Positions 34,152 through 43,375 of a DNA stretch of 64,000 nucleotides are shown in pieces. The notes under the pieces were generated by a model that saw only the letters and a list, made by a program, of their open reading frames with translations, was not told the DNA's origin and searched no databases. The DNA comes from JANLVJ01 sp031363945 (GTDB lineage: Bacteria; Bacteroidota; Bacteroidia; Sphingobacteriales; Sphingobacteriaceae). Where the stretch lies: assembly GCA_031363945.1 (NCBI GenBank), contig JANLVJ010000073.1:1-64000 (forward strand), given 5' to 3'. Each line of letters starts with the position of its first letter. Position 1 is the stretch's first letter. The translations under genes and the position numbers were made by a program.

Positions 34152-34946
34152 TCAGATACCGTTTGCGCGTGCGGTGAGTTCAGCAATATCCAGTACTTCC
34201 ACTTCCTGCTCTTTATTAAAATGTTTTACTCCATCACGCAGCATGGTCATACAAAAGGGGCATGAGGCTGCAATAATTGCCGGCTGAAGTGCCAATGCTT
34301 CTTCAACCCGTTCGATATTTATATCTATTCTTCCTTTTTCTGGTTCTTTAAACATTTGTGCACCTCCAGCACCACAGCAAAGGCCTTGGGCCCTACTTCT
34401 TTTCATTTCAACCAAGTCTGCATCGAGACTTTCTAAAACAGCTCTTGGCGCTTCGTAGATGCCATTTGCCCGTCCGAGATAACATGAATCATGAAATGTA
34501 ATACGTTTACCTTTAAAACTCTCTCCACCGGCTGCTTTAAGCTTGCCAGCATCAATAAGTTCTTTGATTAACTCTGTATGGTGAATAACCTCATAATTAC
34601 CGCCTAATTCCGGATATTCATTTTTTATGGTATTGAAGCAGTGTGGACAGGCGGTTACAATTTTTCGAATTCCATAGCCATTCAGAGTCTGTATGGCAGT
34701 TGCAGCCTGCATCTGAAATAAGAATTCGTTTCCAGCCCGTTTTGCAGGATCTCCTGTACAGCTTTCTTCTGTTCCAAGTACAGCATAGCTAATTCCTACA
34801 TGCTGTAAGATACCAGCCAAAGCCCTTGTAATCCGTTGGGCTCTTTCATCAAAGCTTCCAGAACAACCAACCCAGAAAAGAATTTCTGGCTGCTCTGATG
34901 CGGCCGCAAATTCAGCCATTGTTTTAATATGAAGTTCTGTACTCAT
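34152..34946 (-). CDS. CCG-domain (Fe-S)-binding protein, heterodisulfide reductase B-like
   Basis: A 264-residue soluble iron-sulfur subunit. It has two cysteine-rich CCG-type modules: WVGCSGSFDERAQ, ESCTGDPAKR and TACPHCFNT, then DSCYLGRANG, LCCGAGGAQMF and SCPFCMTML. Such domains in HdrB, GlpC and LutA bind unusual 4Fe-4S clusters. It is encoded just downstream of a membrane Fe-S protein and is likely its partner in an electron-transfer complex. The donor and acceptor are unknown. Confidence 0.9.
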   Translation of the reverse strand: MSTELHIKTMAEFAAASEQPEILFWVGCSGSFDERAQRITRALAGILQHVGISYAVLGTEESCTGDPAKRAGNEFLFQMQAATAIQTLNGYGIRKIVTACPHCFNTIKNEYPELGGNYEVIHHTELIKELIDAGKLKAAGGESFKGKRITFHDSCYLGRANGIYEAPRAVLESLDADLVEMKRSRAQGLCCGAGGAQMFKEPEKGRIDINIERVEEALALQPAIIAASCPFCMTMLRDGVKHFNKEQEVEVLDIAELTARANGI

Positions 34947-34964
34947 GTATTTCGTTAAGCTTGA

Positions 34965-35078
34965 TTATGCATTCTCTTTGGCCAATTTTGAGCGGTCAGA
35001 AGGAGAAAACTGCTACCAGGGTCATTTATGCGTTCTCTTTGGCCCAGTTTAAGCGGTCAGAAGGGGAAAACTGCCATG
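34965..35078 (-). repeat. 61-base duplication of the 3' end of the Fe-S membrane gene
   Basis: The last 17 codons of the upstream gene (encoding QFSPSDRLNWAKENA and the stop) are repeated 61 bases downstream, beyond its stop. Over 51 aligned bases there are six mismatches. The copy would read QFSPSDRSKLAKENA and ends in TAA, but has no start of its own. Confidence 0.85.
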
Positions 35079-36351
35079 GGGCACCATTGTTTTCAATATT
35101 GGCAAACATTGACGAGAGGCTCGCCGGAGCTTTTGATTCTTCCATCACCAGATACCTTCTTAGCTCTACAATAATATTCAGTGGATCGATGTTTATGGGG
35201 CAGGCCTCTGTACAGGCATTACAACTTGTACATGCCCATAATTCTTCTGCTGTTATATAATCACCCAGGAGTGATTTTCCATCTGTGAATCCAGATCCGT
35301 TCTTAGAAATTGCTGAGCCCAGTTCGGTTACCCTGTCACGTGTATCCATCATGATTTTGCGGGGTGAGAGCAGTTTTCCGGTGATATTTGCCGGGCATTC
35401 AGATGTACACCTGCCGCATTCAGTACAGGAATATGAATCCATCAAATTTTTCCAGCTGAGGTCGGTCACATCTTTGGCTCCAAACTTACCAACTATAGCA
35501 TCTGCGGGGGGCACAAATGAAGGGTCAAGCATTGCCTGAACTTCGTTGTGCACACTCTGCATATTATCGAATTTGCCTTTAGGTGATAAATTTGAAAAAT
35601 AGGTATTCGGAAAGGCGAATAGAATATGCAGATGTTTTGAATAAGGTAGATAATTTAGGAAAGCTAGTATTCCTACAATATGAAACCACCAGCAGCTTCT
35701 TTCGATTATTTCAAGTGTGACGGGGTTTGAAGGTAATAAGCCTGCAAACCAGGAGCTGATCGGGAATGAACCTGCATGTATATAATGGGAAAAACCCAGT
35801 GCCTGTAGCCGTAGGTCAGCAGCATTCATAAGCAGGAAAGCGCTCATGAGAAGAACTTCAACAAATAAAATGATGTTGGCATCTTCTTTTGGCCATTTTT
35901 TCATTTCAACACCTGAAAATCTTTTCAGTTTTAGCCAGTTTCTGCGTGCAAGAAAGACAACGCAGGCTATCCAGACAAGAAATGCCAGGATCTCAAAACC
36001 ACCAATTAGAAAATTGTAAAAACTGCCAAGGTAGGAAGAGAAAACCCGGTGTGTACCTGCAATTCCATCAATGAGAATTTCGAGCACCTCAATATTTATG
36101 AGTACGAATCCGGCGTAAACCAGAAAATGCATTATCCCAGGTATTGGTTTGATTAGTAGCTTACCCTGGGCAAAGGCGACTCTTAACATGGTTACTGTTC
36201 GTTTTACAGGTTGATCAGTTAATTTTTTGTCTTTGCCTAAGGCTATATTATTGCTGATTTGTCTGATATTTTTTGTAAACAGAACAATTGAGGCGACGAG
36301 AATAAAAATAAATAAGAGTTGAAATGCCATGAATTGATTGATTGTTCGCAA
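35026..36351 (-). CDS. Membrane-bound 4Fe-4S electron-transfer protein (heterodisulfide reductase-like)
   Basis: A 441-residue protein. The N-terminal part has several transmembrane helices (from MAFQLLFIFILVASIVLF to about residue 240, including HFLVYAGFVLINIEVLEI and WWFHIVGILAFLNYL). Its His residues could bind haem b as in NarI-type domains. The C-terminal part carries two 4Fe-4S motifs, CTECGRCTSECP and CTSCNACTEACP. It would pass electrons between the quinone pool and the CCG subunit encoded 80 bases downstream. Partner and substrate unknown. Confidence 0.9.
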   Translation of the reverse strand: MRTINQFMAFQLLFIFILVASIVLFTKNIRQISNNIALGKDKKLTDQPVKRTVTMLRVAFAQGKLLIKPIPGIMHFLVYAGFVLINIEVLEILIDGIAGTHRVFSSYLGSFYNFLIGGFEILAFLVWIACVVFLARRNWLKLKRFSGVEMKKWPKEDANIILFVEVLLMSAFLLMNAADLRLQALGFSHYIHAGSFPISSWFAGLLPSNPVTLEIIERSCWWFHIVGILAFLNYLPYSKHLHILFAFPNTYFSNLSPKGKFDNMQSVHNEVQAMLDPSFVPPADAIVGKFGAKDVTDLSWKNLMDSYSCTECGRCTSECPANITGKLLSPRKIMMDTRDRVTELGSAISKNGSGFTDGKSLLGDYITAEELWACTSCNACTEACPINIDPLNIIVELRRYLVMEESKAPASLSSMFANIENNGAPWQFSPSDRLNWAKENA

Positions 36352-36421
36352 TATACCCAGGTTAAAAGAAAAAACTAAATTTAAAAACTGAGATATATTT
36401 TCATTAAGACAAAAACATTTC

Positions 36422-36429
36422 TATTTTTG
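36422..36429 (+). promoter_or_regulatory. Bacteroidota -7 element for tRNA-Phe
   Basis: TATTTTTG, an exact TAnnTTTG match, lies 17 bases before the tRNA. No clear -33 box. Confidence 0.5.
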
Positions 36430-36445
36430 CAATCCCAATTAGAAA

Positions 36446-36518
36446 GGTGATATAGCTCAGTTGGTAGAGCAAAGGACTGAAAATCCTTGTGTCCCTGGTT
36501 CAAATCCAGGTATCACCA
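36446..36518 (+). tRNA. tRNA-Phe (GAA)
   Basis: A 73-base cloverleaf: acceptor GGTGATA paired with TATCACC and discriminator A, D-arm GCTC..GAGC, anticodon stem AAGGA/TCCTT with loop CTGAAAA (anticodon GAA), and T-arm CCTGG/CCAGG with TTCAAAT. CCA is not encoded, as the next bases are CTT. All stems pair fully. Confidence 0.98.
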
Positions 36519-36521
36519 CTT

Positions 36522-36550
36522 AATACCTCACCATACTGTGAGGTATTTTT
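36522..36550 (+). terminator. Terminator after tRNA-Phe
   Basis: A perfect 10-pair stem AATACCTCAC/GTGAGGTATT (loop CATACT) followed by T's, starting four bases after the tRNA. Confidence 0.9.
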
Positions 36551-36669
36551 GTTTAAAACTACACTGAATCTGCGTTTTGAACTGTTAAATCTGGCAGTAT
36601 TTCTAAAAACCTTTATGATCTTTGACTTATCGTAACAGTTAATTTACATTTGTTGTCAGGTTTTTTGGG

Positions 36670-37713
36670 TTACAAAGCTTCGGATTCAAAAAACTCCCGA
36701 TCAACCAGCCCTTCACGAATAAGGTCTTTCCAAAATTCTTTATCAATTTTCTTATCAGCCAGATTTAAATTTTCTTTCACCCTTACAGGATTGGTTGTAC
36801 TAAGTGCAATACTTTTAACTCCGGGTGCTAGAAGAGCAAATTGCACACAGGCTTCAGCAGGTTTTACTCCATGATTGCGACAAATCTTAAAGAAGTAATC
36901 ACGCCAACGGTAGATGGTTTTGTTTAAAACAGTATCTGGTAAGATCAGCTTATAGTCGAAATAACTTCCACCTGTTAAAAAACCTGAATGAAATATGGCA
37001 GAATTAATAATTTTTATGCCCTGGCTTTCGAGTTTCTTCATGAGCTGTAAAAGCGGGGCAGGATGATTTTTAATTGTCATACTATTGGCAATCATAACCC
37101 AGTCAAGCTTTACATCTCCTGAAATACGCTCTATGATATTCCATGTTTTTGCACCAACCCCGATAGAGGCTACCTTCTTTTCTTTTTTCAATTTTTCAAG
37201 CGCACGGTAAGCATCAAGAATATCAGCATAGTGCTTCTGTGAATCTTCTGGCGAAACGCCCCTGGCCATATATTCATCCGGGTCATGTACAGAAACCATT
37301 GATGGTAAATAACCATCAAGAAGTTTGTTGCCTTGATAAAAGCATTCAAGAATGCCATCATAGCTGATTTTCTGTACTGCGTCGTATTTTAGATTTCTCC
37401 ATACTCCGGGCTCGAAAAGGGGTTCCGGAGTTTTTAATTCTGTGCGGATCCAACCAAGTTTATTACTAATAATCACTTTCTCAGGTAAAATATTCAGCTG
37501 CTTTAAACACTTACCCAATGATTCTAATGCGAGCCCTGCACCATATTTACCTGCCGTATCAAAAACGACTGGCCCCTTAGAATGCTTGAAGCATTCACTT
37601 ACAATTTCTAGTTTGATTTCATTACTGAGGCAAACAAATAAATTACCGAGACTGCTGGTGCCAAAAATGACCCTTGGCATTGATGAAATACTGGTTGTAG
37701 TATCAGCTTCCAT
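36670..37713 (-). CDS. Aldo/keto reductase
   Basis: A TIM-barrel oxidoreductase of up to 347 residues. It resembles the L-fucose or D-threo-aldose dehydrogenase group: MPRVIFGTSSLGNLF, VFDTAGKYGAGLALESLGKCL (catalytic Asp-Tyr region), SVHDPDEYMARG and VGAKTW, plus PAEACVQFALLAPGVKSIALST as cofactor site. The start may be a second ATG (12th codon). It lies alone at the edge of the sugar-catabolism block and is divergent from galK. The substrate, probably a free sugar, is inference. Confidence 0.8.
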   Translation of the reverse strand: MEADTTTSISSMPRVIFGTSSLGNLFVCLSNEIKLEIVSECFKHSKGPVVFDTAGKYGAGLALESLGKCLKQLNILPEKVIISNKLGWIRTELKTPEPLFEPGVWRNLKYDAVQKISYDGILECFYQGNKLLDGYLPSMVSVHDPDEYMARGVSPEDSQKHYADILDAYRALEKLKKEKKVASIGVGAKTWNIIERISGDVKLDWVMIANSMTIKNHPAPLLQLMKKLESQGIKIINSAIFHSGFLTGGSYFDYKLILPDTVLNKTIYRWRDYFFKICRNHGVKPAEACVQFALLAPGVKSIALSTTNPVRVKENLNLADKKIDKEFWKDLIREGLVDREFFESEAL

Positions 37714-37950
37714 ATTTAATATAATAACATGAATTTATGATCCGTTTAAAAATGTCGTTAATTTCATATTTAAAATACAATAAAAAAATGTATTCTAAAA
37801 AATTGCCCGATTCTGGTTAGATTTAATTAGTTGGGTTAAATTTAAAAACCGAAGACACGGATGATTACCTTAAAATTTTTGCAATATCAGGCTCTGACGT
37901 TTAAAATATCAGATTATGCCAGGCAATATTGAACTTCCTAATTAATCTAC

Positions 37951-39126
37951 ATGAGTATTATTGCCACTATAAAAGATAAATATGTTGAACTTTTCGTTGA
38001 AACACCGCTGTTGGTTCGTTCACCTGGTAGAGTAAATCTTATTGGTGAGCATACGGACTACAATCAGGGGCTGGTGCTTCCTGCGGCGATCAATAAAAAT
38101 ATCTACATGGCAATAGGTGTTAGAAGCGATCAGCAGATTCATCTTCATTCAATTGATTTGAATGATTCATTTGAAAGTAATCTCTCTAAAATAGAATCAT
38201 CTGGCAAACTCTGGCCAGACTATATACTGGGAGTAGTCGATCAGCTAATTAAAAAGCAGCATAATTTAAAAGGTTTTAATGTCGTTTTCGGAGGTGACAT
38301 TCCGCAAGGTGCTGGATTGTCTTCATCTGCCGCTTTAGAATGTGCAACAGCATTTGCTTTAAACAAACTTTTTTCATTGGGTCTTGAAAAAATAGAACTG
38401 GCCAAAACTGCTCAAAAGGCTGAAAATGAATTTGTCGGCGTGCAATGTGGGCTTATGGATCAGTTTGCGAGTACTTTCGGCGAAAAGCAGGCCGTTATCA
38501 AACTTGATTGCCGTAGTTTTGATTATGAATATATCCCTTTTCTGGCCCAGGAAATCAAAATAGTTTTATTAGATACCCGTGTGACCCATTCACTGACTAC
38601 TTCAGCCTTTAATGAGCGTCGTGAGCAGTGTGAGAAAGGTGTTACAATGGTTAGTAAGCATATAATAGGAATTACTAGTCTAAGAGACATCACTCAATCA
38701 ATGCTTATTGACTATGTAGAGCCACATGATGAGCTGGTATTTCGTCGTTGTAGTTATATTCTTGCTGAGATCAAGCGAGTAGAAGATGGTGCTGACGACC
38801 TGCGAAAGAACAATTTTGAAGCTTTTGGCAAGCGCATGTTTGCATCCCATAATGGGTTACAATATATGTATGAAGTTAGCTGCGCTGAACTTGACTGCCT
38901 GGTTGATCTTGTACGTGAAGATGAACATGTTTTAGGAGCCCGTATGATGGGAGGTGGGTTTGGTGGTTGTACTATTAACCTTGTTCGAGCTGAGCATGTC
39001 AATAGTCTGATTAAGCGGGTTAGTAAAGCCTATTTCGAGCAGATAGGACTTGAATTAAAGGCCTATGTTTCAGAAATAGCCTCTGGCACATCAGTCGAAA
39101 TGGACTGCAATGATTTGCCTGCCTGA
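37951..39126 (+). CDS. galK: Galactokinase
   Basis: Phosphorylates galactose at C1 in the Leloir pathway. The 391-residue GHMP kinase has RSPGRVNLIGEHTDYNQG (substrate site), GDIPQGAGLSSSAALE (phosphate loop), CGLMDQFASTFG and GARMMGGGFGGCTINLV. The C-terminus reads NDLPA; bases encoding DLPA recur twice just downstream. galT and galM are not nearby. Confidence 0.96.
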   Translation: MSIIATIKDKYVELFVETPLLVRSPGRVNLIGEHTDYNQGLVLPAAINKNIYMAIGVRSDQQIHLHSIDLNDSFESNLSKIESSGKLWPDYILGVVDQLIKKQHNLKGFNVVFGGDIPQGAGLSSSAALECATAFALNKLFSLGLEKIELAKTAQKAENEFVGVQCGLMDQFASTFGEKQAVIKLDCRSFDYEYIPFLAQEIKIVLLDTRVTHSLTTSAFNERREQCEKGVTMVSKHIIGITSLRDITQSMLIDYVEPHDELVFRRCSYILAEIKRVEDGADDLRKNNFEAFGKRMFASHNGLQYMYEVSCAELDCLVDLVREDEHVLGARMMGGGFGGCTINLVRAEHVNSLIKRVSKAYFEQIGLELKAYVSEIASGTSVEMDCNDLPA

Positions 39127-39187
39127 ACTGGAACCCTGATTTGCCAGCCTGATTAACCACTATACCCTGAAATGATTTGCCAGCCAG
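39111..39187 (+). repeat. Threefold short repeat of the galK 3' end
   Basis: TGATTTGCC followed by (T/A)GCC starts at 39111 (inside galK), 39138 and 39173. The second copy repeats the last four codons and stop exactly at amino-acid level. Spacing is 27 and 35 bases. Confidence 0.65.
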
Positions 39188-39238
39188 AGCAGCTAAATAA
39201 TCTGCAACCAGTTAACTGAAATAGTTTTAGAACCAGAC

Positions 39239-40087
39239 TTATTTGAACAGACGGGCTTTCAACCAGGAAGCACATACTATGGGCCAGTCTTCAGCAGCCT
39301 TATTCCCGGGTCTAAGTCCATAGCCATGGCCACCTGATGCATAAAAGTGCAGTTCAACGGGTATTTTCTCTTTTCTCAGGGCTGAAGTCATGACAAGTGC
39401 GCTATTACCATACGGGTCGTCACTTGTTTGAAAAATAAAAAAAGGGGCACTTGATACTGAGAGTTTCAGTTCAGGGCTAACCGTATTATTGGCACCGCTA
39501 TCAAGATATGCCGGGTATATCAGTATGCAAAAATCTGGTCTGGTAGAAAATTCATCAGCCTTGTCAACGGGTAGATAAAGTGATTCAGCATAACGGCTGT
39601 TCAGGCGTGCGCTGAGGCTTCCACCTGCTGAAAATCCCATTATACCGAGCTGGGCAATATTAATATTTAACTCATCGGCTTTACTGCGAACAATACGCAT
39701 TGCCCTTGCAGCATCCTGCAATGCTCCCTCTTTTTTCATTGGCACCCGGTAATGAAGCACAAAAGCCGATATTCCCAGACTATTCAGCCAGACGGCAATC
39801 TCTCTACCTTCAAGATCAAGGGCTAGAATACTGTACCCACCGCCGGGGCAAACAATGACGGCAGGTGTTGGCTTACCTGATTTTGATGGTGTAAGATAGA
39901 CCTCTATTGTGGGGTCTGTAACTTGTGAAACACGAAGAACCCCATTTTCACTTGCCTCGATATCATTAGCCTTTGTTAATTTCTCTGATGGAACCTGGCC
40001 TGGCCATAGTTTGATTTCTGAATGTTGCTGGGCTTGAACCTGAACCATGATAGTATAAAAGACAATTGAAAGAATAAGTGTTTTCAT
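39239..40087 (-). CDS. Secreted alpha/beta hydrolase, acetyl-xylan-esterase-like
   Basis: A 282-residue precursor from the ATG at 40087, with signal peptide (MKTLILSIVFYTIMVQVQAQ). The alpha/beta hydrolase shows KLWPGQVP at the start, VIVCPGGGYSILA (oxyanion region), nucleophile elbow GFSAGGSL and a C-terminal GGHGYGL for the catalytic His. The family removes acyl groups from plant polysaccharides. It lies four bases after araD on the same strand, so it appears to be in the arabinose operon and probably serves arabinan or xylan use. Confidence 0.88.
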   Translation of the reverse strand: MKTLILSIVFYTIMVQVQAQQHSEIKLWPGQVPSEKLTKANDIEASENGVLRVSQVTDPTIEVYLTPSKSGKPTPAVIVCPGGGYSILALDLEGREIAVWLNSLGISAFVLHYRVPMKKEGALQDAARAMRIVRSKADELNINIAQLGIMGFSAGGSLSARLNSRYAESLYLPVDKADEFSTRPDFCILIYPAYLDSGANNTVSPELKLSVSSAPFFIFQTSDDPYGNSALVMTSALRKEKIPVELHFYASGGHGYGLRPGNKAAEDWPIVCASWLKARLFK

Positions 40088-40091
40088 TGAT

Positions 40092-40790
40092 TTACTGTCC
40101 GTAATAAGAATTTTTACCGTGTTTGCGTTCGTAATGCTTGTTAATAAGGGCATCTTTCATGCGCGGGGCATTAACATTGATGCTTTCAGTAAGATATGCC
40201 AATTTTGCCAGTTCTTCAAGTACAGCACTATTATAAACTGCCTTTTCAGCTGTCTTACCCCAGGTGAATGGTGCATGATTGGCTACAAGTATCATCTCCA
40301 TTTCCAGATAACTCAATTGCTGCTCTGCCAGTGCCTCAATGATTTGAAAGCCAGTCTCGAGTTCATAATTTCCTGCTATATGTTCGTCTCGCATTGGGGG
40401 GGCACAGGGTATATCTGATACACAATGATCAGCATGGGTTGTGCCGTATAGTGGAATCGGTCGCTGAGATTGAGCCCAGGAAGTAGCATAACTTGAATGT
40501 GTATGGGCTATTCCACCTATTTCTACCCAGTGTTTATACAGGCAGGCATGGGTTTTTGTATCAGAAGAAGGGCTGTAGGTACCTTCAACTAATATACCTT
40601 CAAAATCAACAATGACCATCATATCTTCACGTAGACTTGAATATGGTACTCCACTGGGCTTAATAGCAAATACCCCAGCGGCACGGTCAACAGCACTCAC
40701 ATTCCCAAAAGTAAATAAGACAAGGCCTAACCTGGGAAGGCTTAGGTTGGCTTCAAAAGCCTTATTTTTTATTTCATCATATTTATCCAT
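40092..40790 (-). CDS. araD: L-ribulose-5-phosphate 4-epimerase
   Basis: Converts L-ribulose 5-phosphate to D-xylulose 5-phosphate. The 232-residue class II aldolase/epimerase has AFEANLSLPRLGLVLFTFGN, the zinc region AHTHSSYATSWAQ and the later VANHAPFTWG with catalytic residues. Its position after araB (38 bases) on the same strand supports AraD rather than other aldolases of the family. araA is not in the window. Confidence 0.95.
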   Translation of the reverse strand: MDKYDEIKNKAFEANLSLPRLGLVLFTFGNVSAVDRAAGVFAIKPSGVPYSSLREDMMVIVDFEGILVEGTYSPSSDTKTHACLYKHWVEIGGIAHTHSSYATSWAQSQRPIPLYGTTHADHCVSDIPCAPPMRDEHIAGNYELETGFQIIEALAEQQLSYLEMEMILVANHAPFTWGKTAEKAVYNSAVLEELAKLAYLTESINVNAPRMKDALINKHYERKHGKNSYYGQ

Positions 40791-40828
40791 AACTGATTGA
40801 ATCAGGATTGTCTAAAGTATATATCAGG

Positions 40829-42499
40829 CTATTTTATTTTCTCAATTCCCGAGGCCAGGTTTTTAAACCTGAGATACCTGCTATCAAAAAGCGCTCTATT
40901 TATAGGATTCGGGTAATAGGTATGTTCAAAACCTTGGCCCATTGCATTCATGGCATTTTCTACCGTGGTATAAGCGCCAACGATTGTTGCCGAAAACATA
41001 GCGGCTCCAATTGCACAAGTTTGCTCTGAACGGTGTATTCTTACAGGTAAATCAAGAATATCAGCAAGAAGCTGCATCGTAAATGCTGATTTTTTTGCTA
41101 CTCCACCTAACCCGATAATCCCTTTAATTGGTACGCCCTGACTAATAAAACAATCAACGATCTGTTTGGCGCCAAAACAGATAGATTCAGCGAGTGCCCT
41201 GAAAATGGCAGGAGCATCACTAGCCAGATTTAGCTGGGAAATTGCTGCTTTAAGTTCCTGGTTGGCATCAGGTGAGCGCCTGCCGTTCAGCCAGTCAAGA
41301 GCAAGCTCTGATTGTTCGGTCACGCTGATTTTTGCTGCCTCACTACTAAGTGCAGGAATCAGATTCTCATGAATGGCCGCTTTTAATTCATCTGTCAAAA
41401 CCTTCGGAAAATTACCCAGATTAAATGCACCCGATTCAAGAGGCCATTCGAGAAGATTCCGAAACCAGGCAAATGTATCACCGAAAGCAGACTGACCGGC
41501 TTCCATACCCAGCATGCCAGGTAAGATAGAGCCAGGAACCTGCCCACAGATTCCTTTTATTTGTTTGTTCTGCATTTCAATAAGTGGGGCAACGAGCATA
41601 TCGCAAGTTGAGGTTCCCATAACTTTACTTAATTGATAAGGTTCAATCTGACCCCCTACAGCTCCCATATGGGCATCAAAAGCGCCGATTCCTATAATTA
41701 CATCAGTAGAGAGACCCAGGCGTAATGCCCATTCATCACTGATAACTCCTGCTGCCTTATCGGCTGTATAGGTTTCTGTGAATAACCTGGCCGTAAAGCC
41801 CGATAGTAATGGATCTAATACTGAAAAATAAGAGTCAGGTGGGAGACCCCCAAATTCTGATGCCCAAAGTGATTTATGACCGGCAGCACAAACACTTCTT
41901 TTAATTTCTGTTGAGCTGTTACCTCCTGTTAACAGGAAGGGAATATAATCACAATGCTCAACCCAACTTTCAATGGCCCCGGCAACCGACGGATCTACCC
42001 GTAAAATATGTAATAGCTTTGCCCAAAACCATTCAGACGAGTAAATTCCTCCTACATTTTTGAGGTATTTATTGCCATATTTCTTATCATGTTCATTAAT
42101 TTCTGCTGCCTCAGTCATTGAAGTATGATCTTTCCAGATAATAAACATGGCATTTGGGTTTTCTTCAAAACCAGGTAAAAAACTTAACGGGGTTCCTTTT
42201 TTATCTACGGCAATCGGGGTAGATCCAGTAGTGTCGACTGAAATACCCCTGACTGACTTAGCTGCATCTGTACCCACATAGTCAAGACAAGATTTTATGG
42301 TGTGTTCAAGACCTTCAATATAGTCAGCAGGATGTTGCCTGAATTGATTAATCGATGCATTGCAATAGAGGCTAGCCTTCCACCTTGGATAGTAAAAGAC
42401 TGATGACGATAGTTCTCTGCCGTCTTTTGTATCAATAAGTACACTCCGAACAGAGTTTGTTCCAAAATCAACACCAATGACAAAAATTTCCTGTTTCAT
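40829..42499 (-). CDS. araB: Ribulokinase
   Basis: Phosphorylates L-ribulose. The 556-residue FGGY kinase begins GVDFGTNSVRSVLIDT, has SVDTTGSTP, KDHTSMTEA, GIGAFDAHMGAVGG and GGVAKKSAFTMQLLADIL, with normal length for AraB. It is upstream of araD and preceded by the regulator. The operon order araR-araB-araD-esterase lacks araA. Confidence 0.95.
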   Translation of the reverse strand: MKQEIFVIGVDFGTNSVRSVLIDTKDGRELSSSVFYYPRWKASLYCNASINQFRQHPADYIEGLEHTIKSCLDYVGTDAAKSVRGISVDTTGSTPIAVDKKGTPLSFLPGFEENPNAMFIIWKDHTSMTEAAEINEHDKKYGNKYLKNVGGIYSSEWFWAKLLHILRVDPSVAGAIESWVEHCDYIPFLLTGGNSSTEIKRSVCAAGHKSLWASEFGGLPPDSYFSVLDPLLSGFTARLFTETYTADKAAGVISDEWALRLGLSTDVIIGIGAFDAHMGAVGGQIEPYQLSKVMGTSTCDMLVAPLIEMQNKQIKGICGQVPGSILPGMLGMEAGQSAFGDTFAWFRNLLEWPLESGAFNLGNFPKVLTDELKAAIHENLIPALSSEAAKISVTEQSELALDWLNGRRSPDANQELKAAISQLNLASDAPAIFRALAESICFGAKQIVDCFISQGVPIKGIIGLGGVAKKSAFTMQLLADILDLPVRIHRSEQTCAIGAAMFSATIVGAYTTVENAMNAMGQGFEHTYYPNPINRALFDSRYLRFKNLASGIEKIK

Positions 42500-42569
42500 G
42501 AATCTTTATAATGTCAAAATAACACTTAATAAAGAGAATTAAGAATCTTTTATGCCTATTTTGAAATTT

Positions 42570-43283
42570 TTAACCTTCCATAATCAGCTTGTCAGGGTTG
42601 GGAATGAAATGAAGGAATGCATCAAAATTTTCAGCGTATTTTTCTTTGTCTAGTTTATAATACCATGCCCCTTTTTTTGAATTGGTTTTATCTTTTTCTT
42701 CGAGCTTAATTAGCAAGCCAGTAGAAAATACTTTACGGCTAAAATTTCGGTTGTCAAAGCTAATATCATAAACGCCCTCATAAAGACTTTGTAGTTGTGG
42801 TATGGTAAAACGCTCTGGCAATAATTCAAATAGAATAGGATGCAAAGCCGCCTTATACTTAAGTTGTTTTTTTGCTTTTTTAACCATTTGGGCATGGTCA
42901 AAAATCAAAGGCGGAAGATTATCCTGCAGGAACCATTCTGGATGATAGGTATCAGAAAGCTGGGTCTCGTATTTATGTATGTCAATTAAGGCAAAATAGG
43001 CCACACTCAGTGTACGCTCAACAGGATCTCTACCAGGATCGCCAAACGATTCAAGTTGCTGCAGGTAAACACCCTCGAGACCTGTCAGTTTTTTTAAAAT
43101 AGAGTCAGCTGCATTGTCAAGACTCATGTCATGGCTGAGAAACCCACCCATAAGACTCCACTTACCTTTTTCTGGTTCGAGTCCTCTTTTGACTAATAAA
43201 ACCTTTATTTTTTCTCCGTCAAATCCGAAAATGATGCAATCAATTGCAACCAGTAATCTTGTTTGACCTGTGTATTCGTGCAT
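42570..43283 (-). CDS. Nudix-related transcriptional regulator, AraR type
   Basis: A 237-residue protein. The N-terminal Nudix fold (VAIDCIIFGFDGEKIKVLLVKRG, WSLMGGFL) has a broken Nudix box: HDMSLDNAADSILKKLTGL lacks the REUXEE residues, so it should not hydrolyse nucleotides. The C-terminal part (RFTIPQLQSLYEGVYDISFDNRNFSRKVFSTGLL) is a winged helix typical of NrtR/AraR. In Bacteroides an AraR of this type responds to L-arabinose; its place before araB supports the same role here. Divergent from eda; 92 bases lie between them. Confidence 0.85.
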   Translation of the reverse strand: MHEYTGQTRLLVAIDCIIFGFDGEKIKVLLVKRGLEPEKGKWSLMGGFLSHDMSLDNAADSILKKLTGLEGVYLQQLESFGDPGRDPVERTLSVAYFALIDIHKYETQLSDTYHPEWFLQDNLPPLIFDHAQMVKKAKKQLKYKAALHPILFELLPERFTIPQLQSLYEGVYDISFDNRNFSRKVFSTGLLIKLEEKDKTNSKKGAWYYKLDKEKYAENFDAFLHFIPNPDKLIMEG

Positions 43284-43375
43284 ACTTATGCTTTTCTCCT
43301 AATAAGATCAAGATAAAACATTTCTCAACACGGTATGAGCATAAATCCAGATATTAGAAAGATATTTATTTAGAA

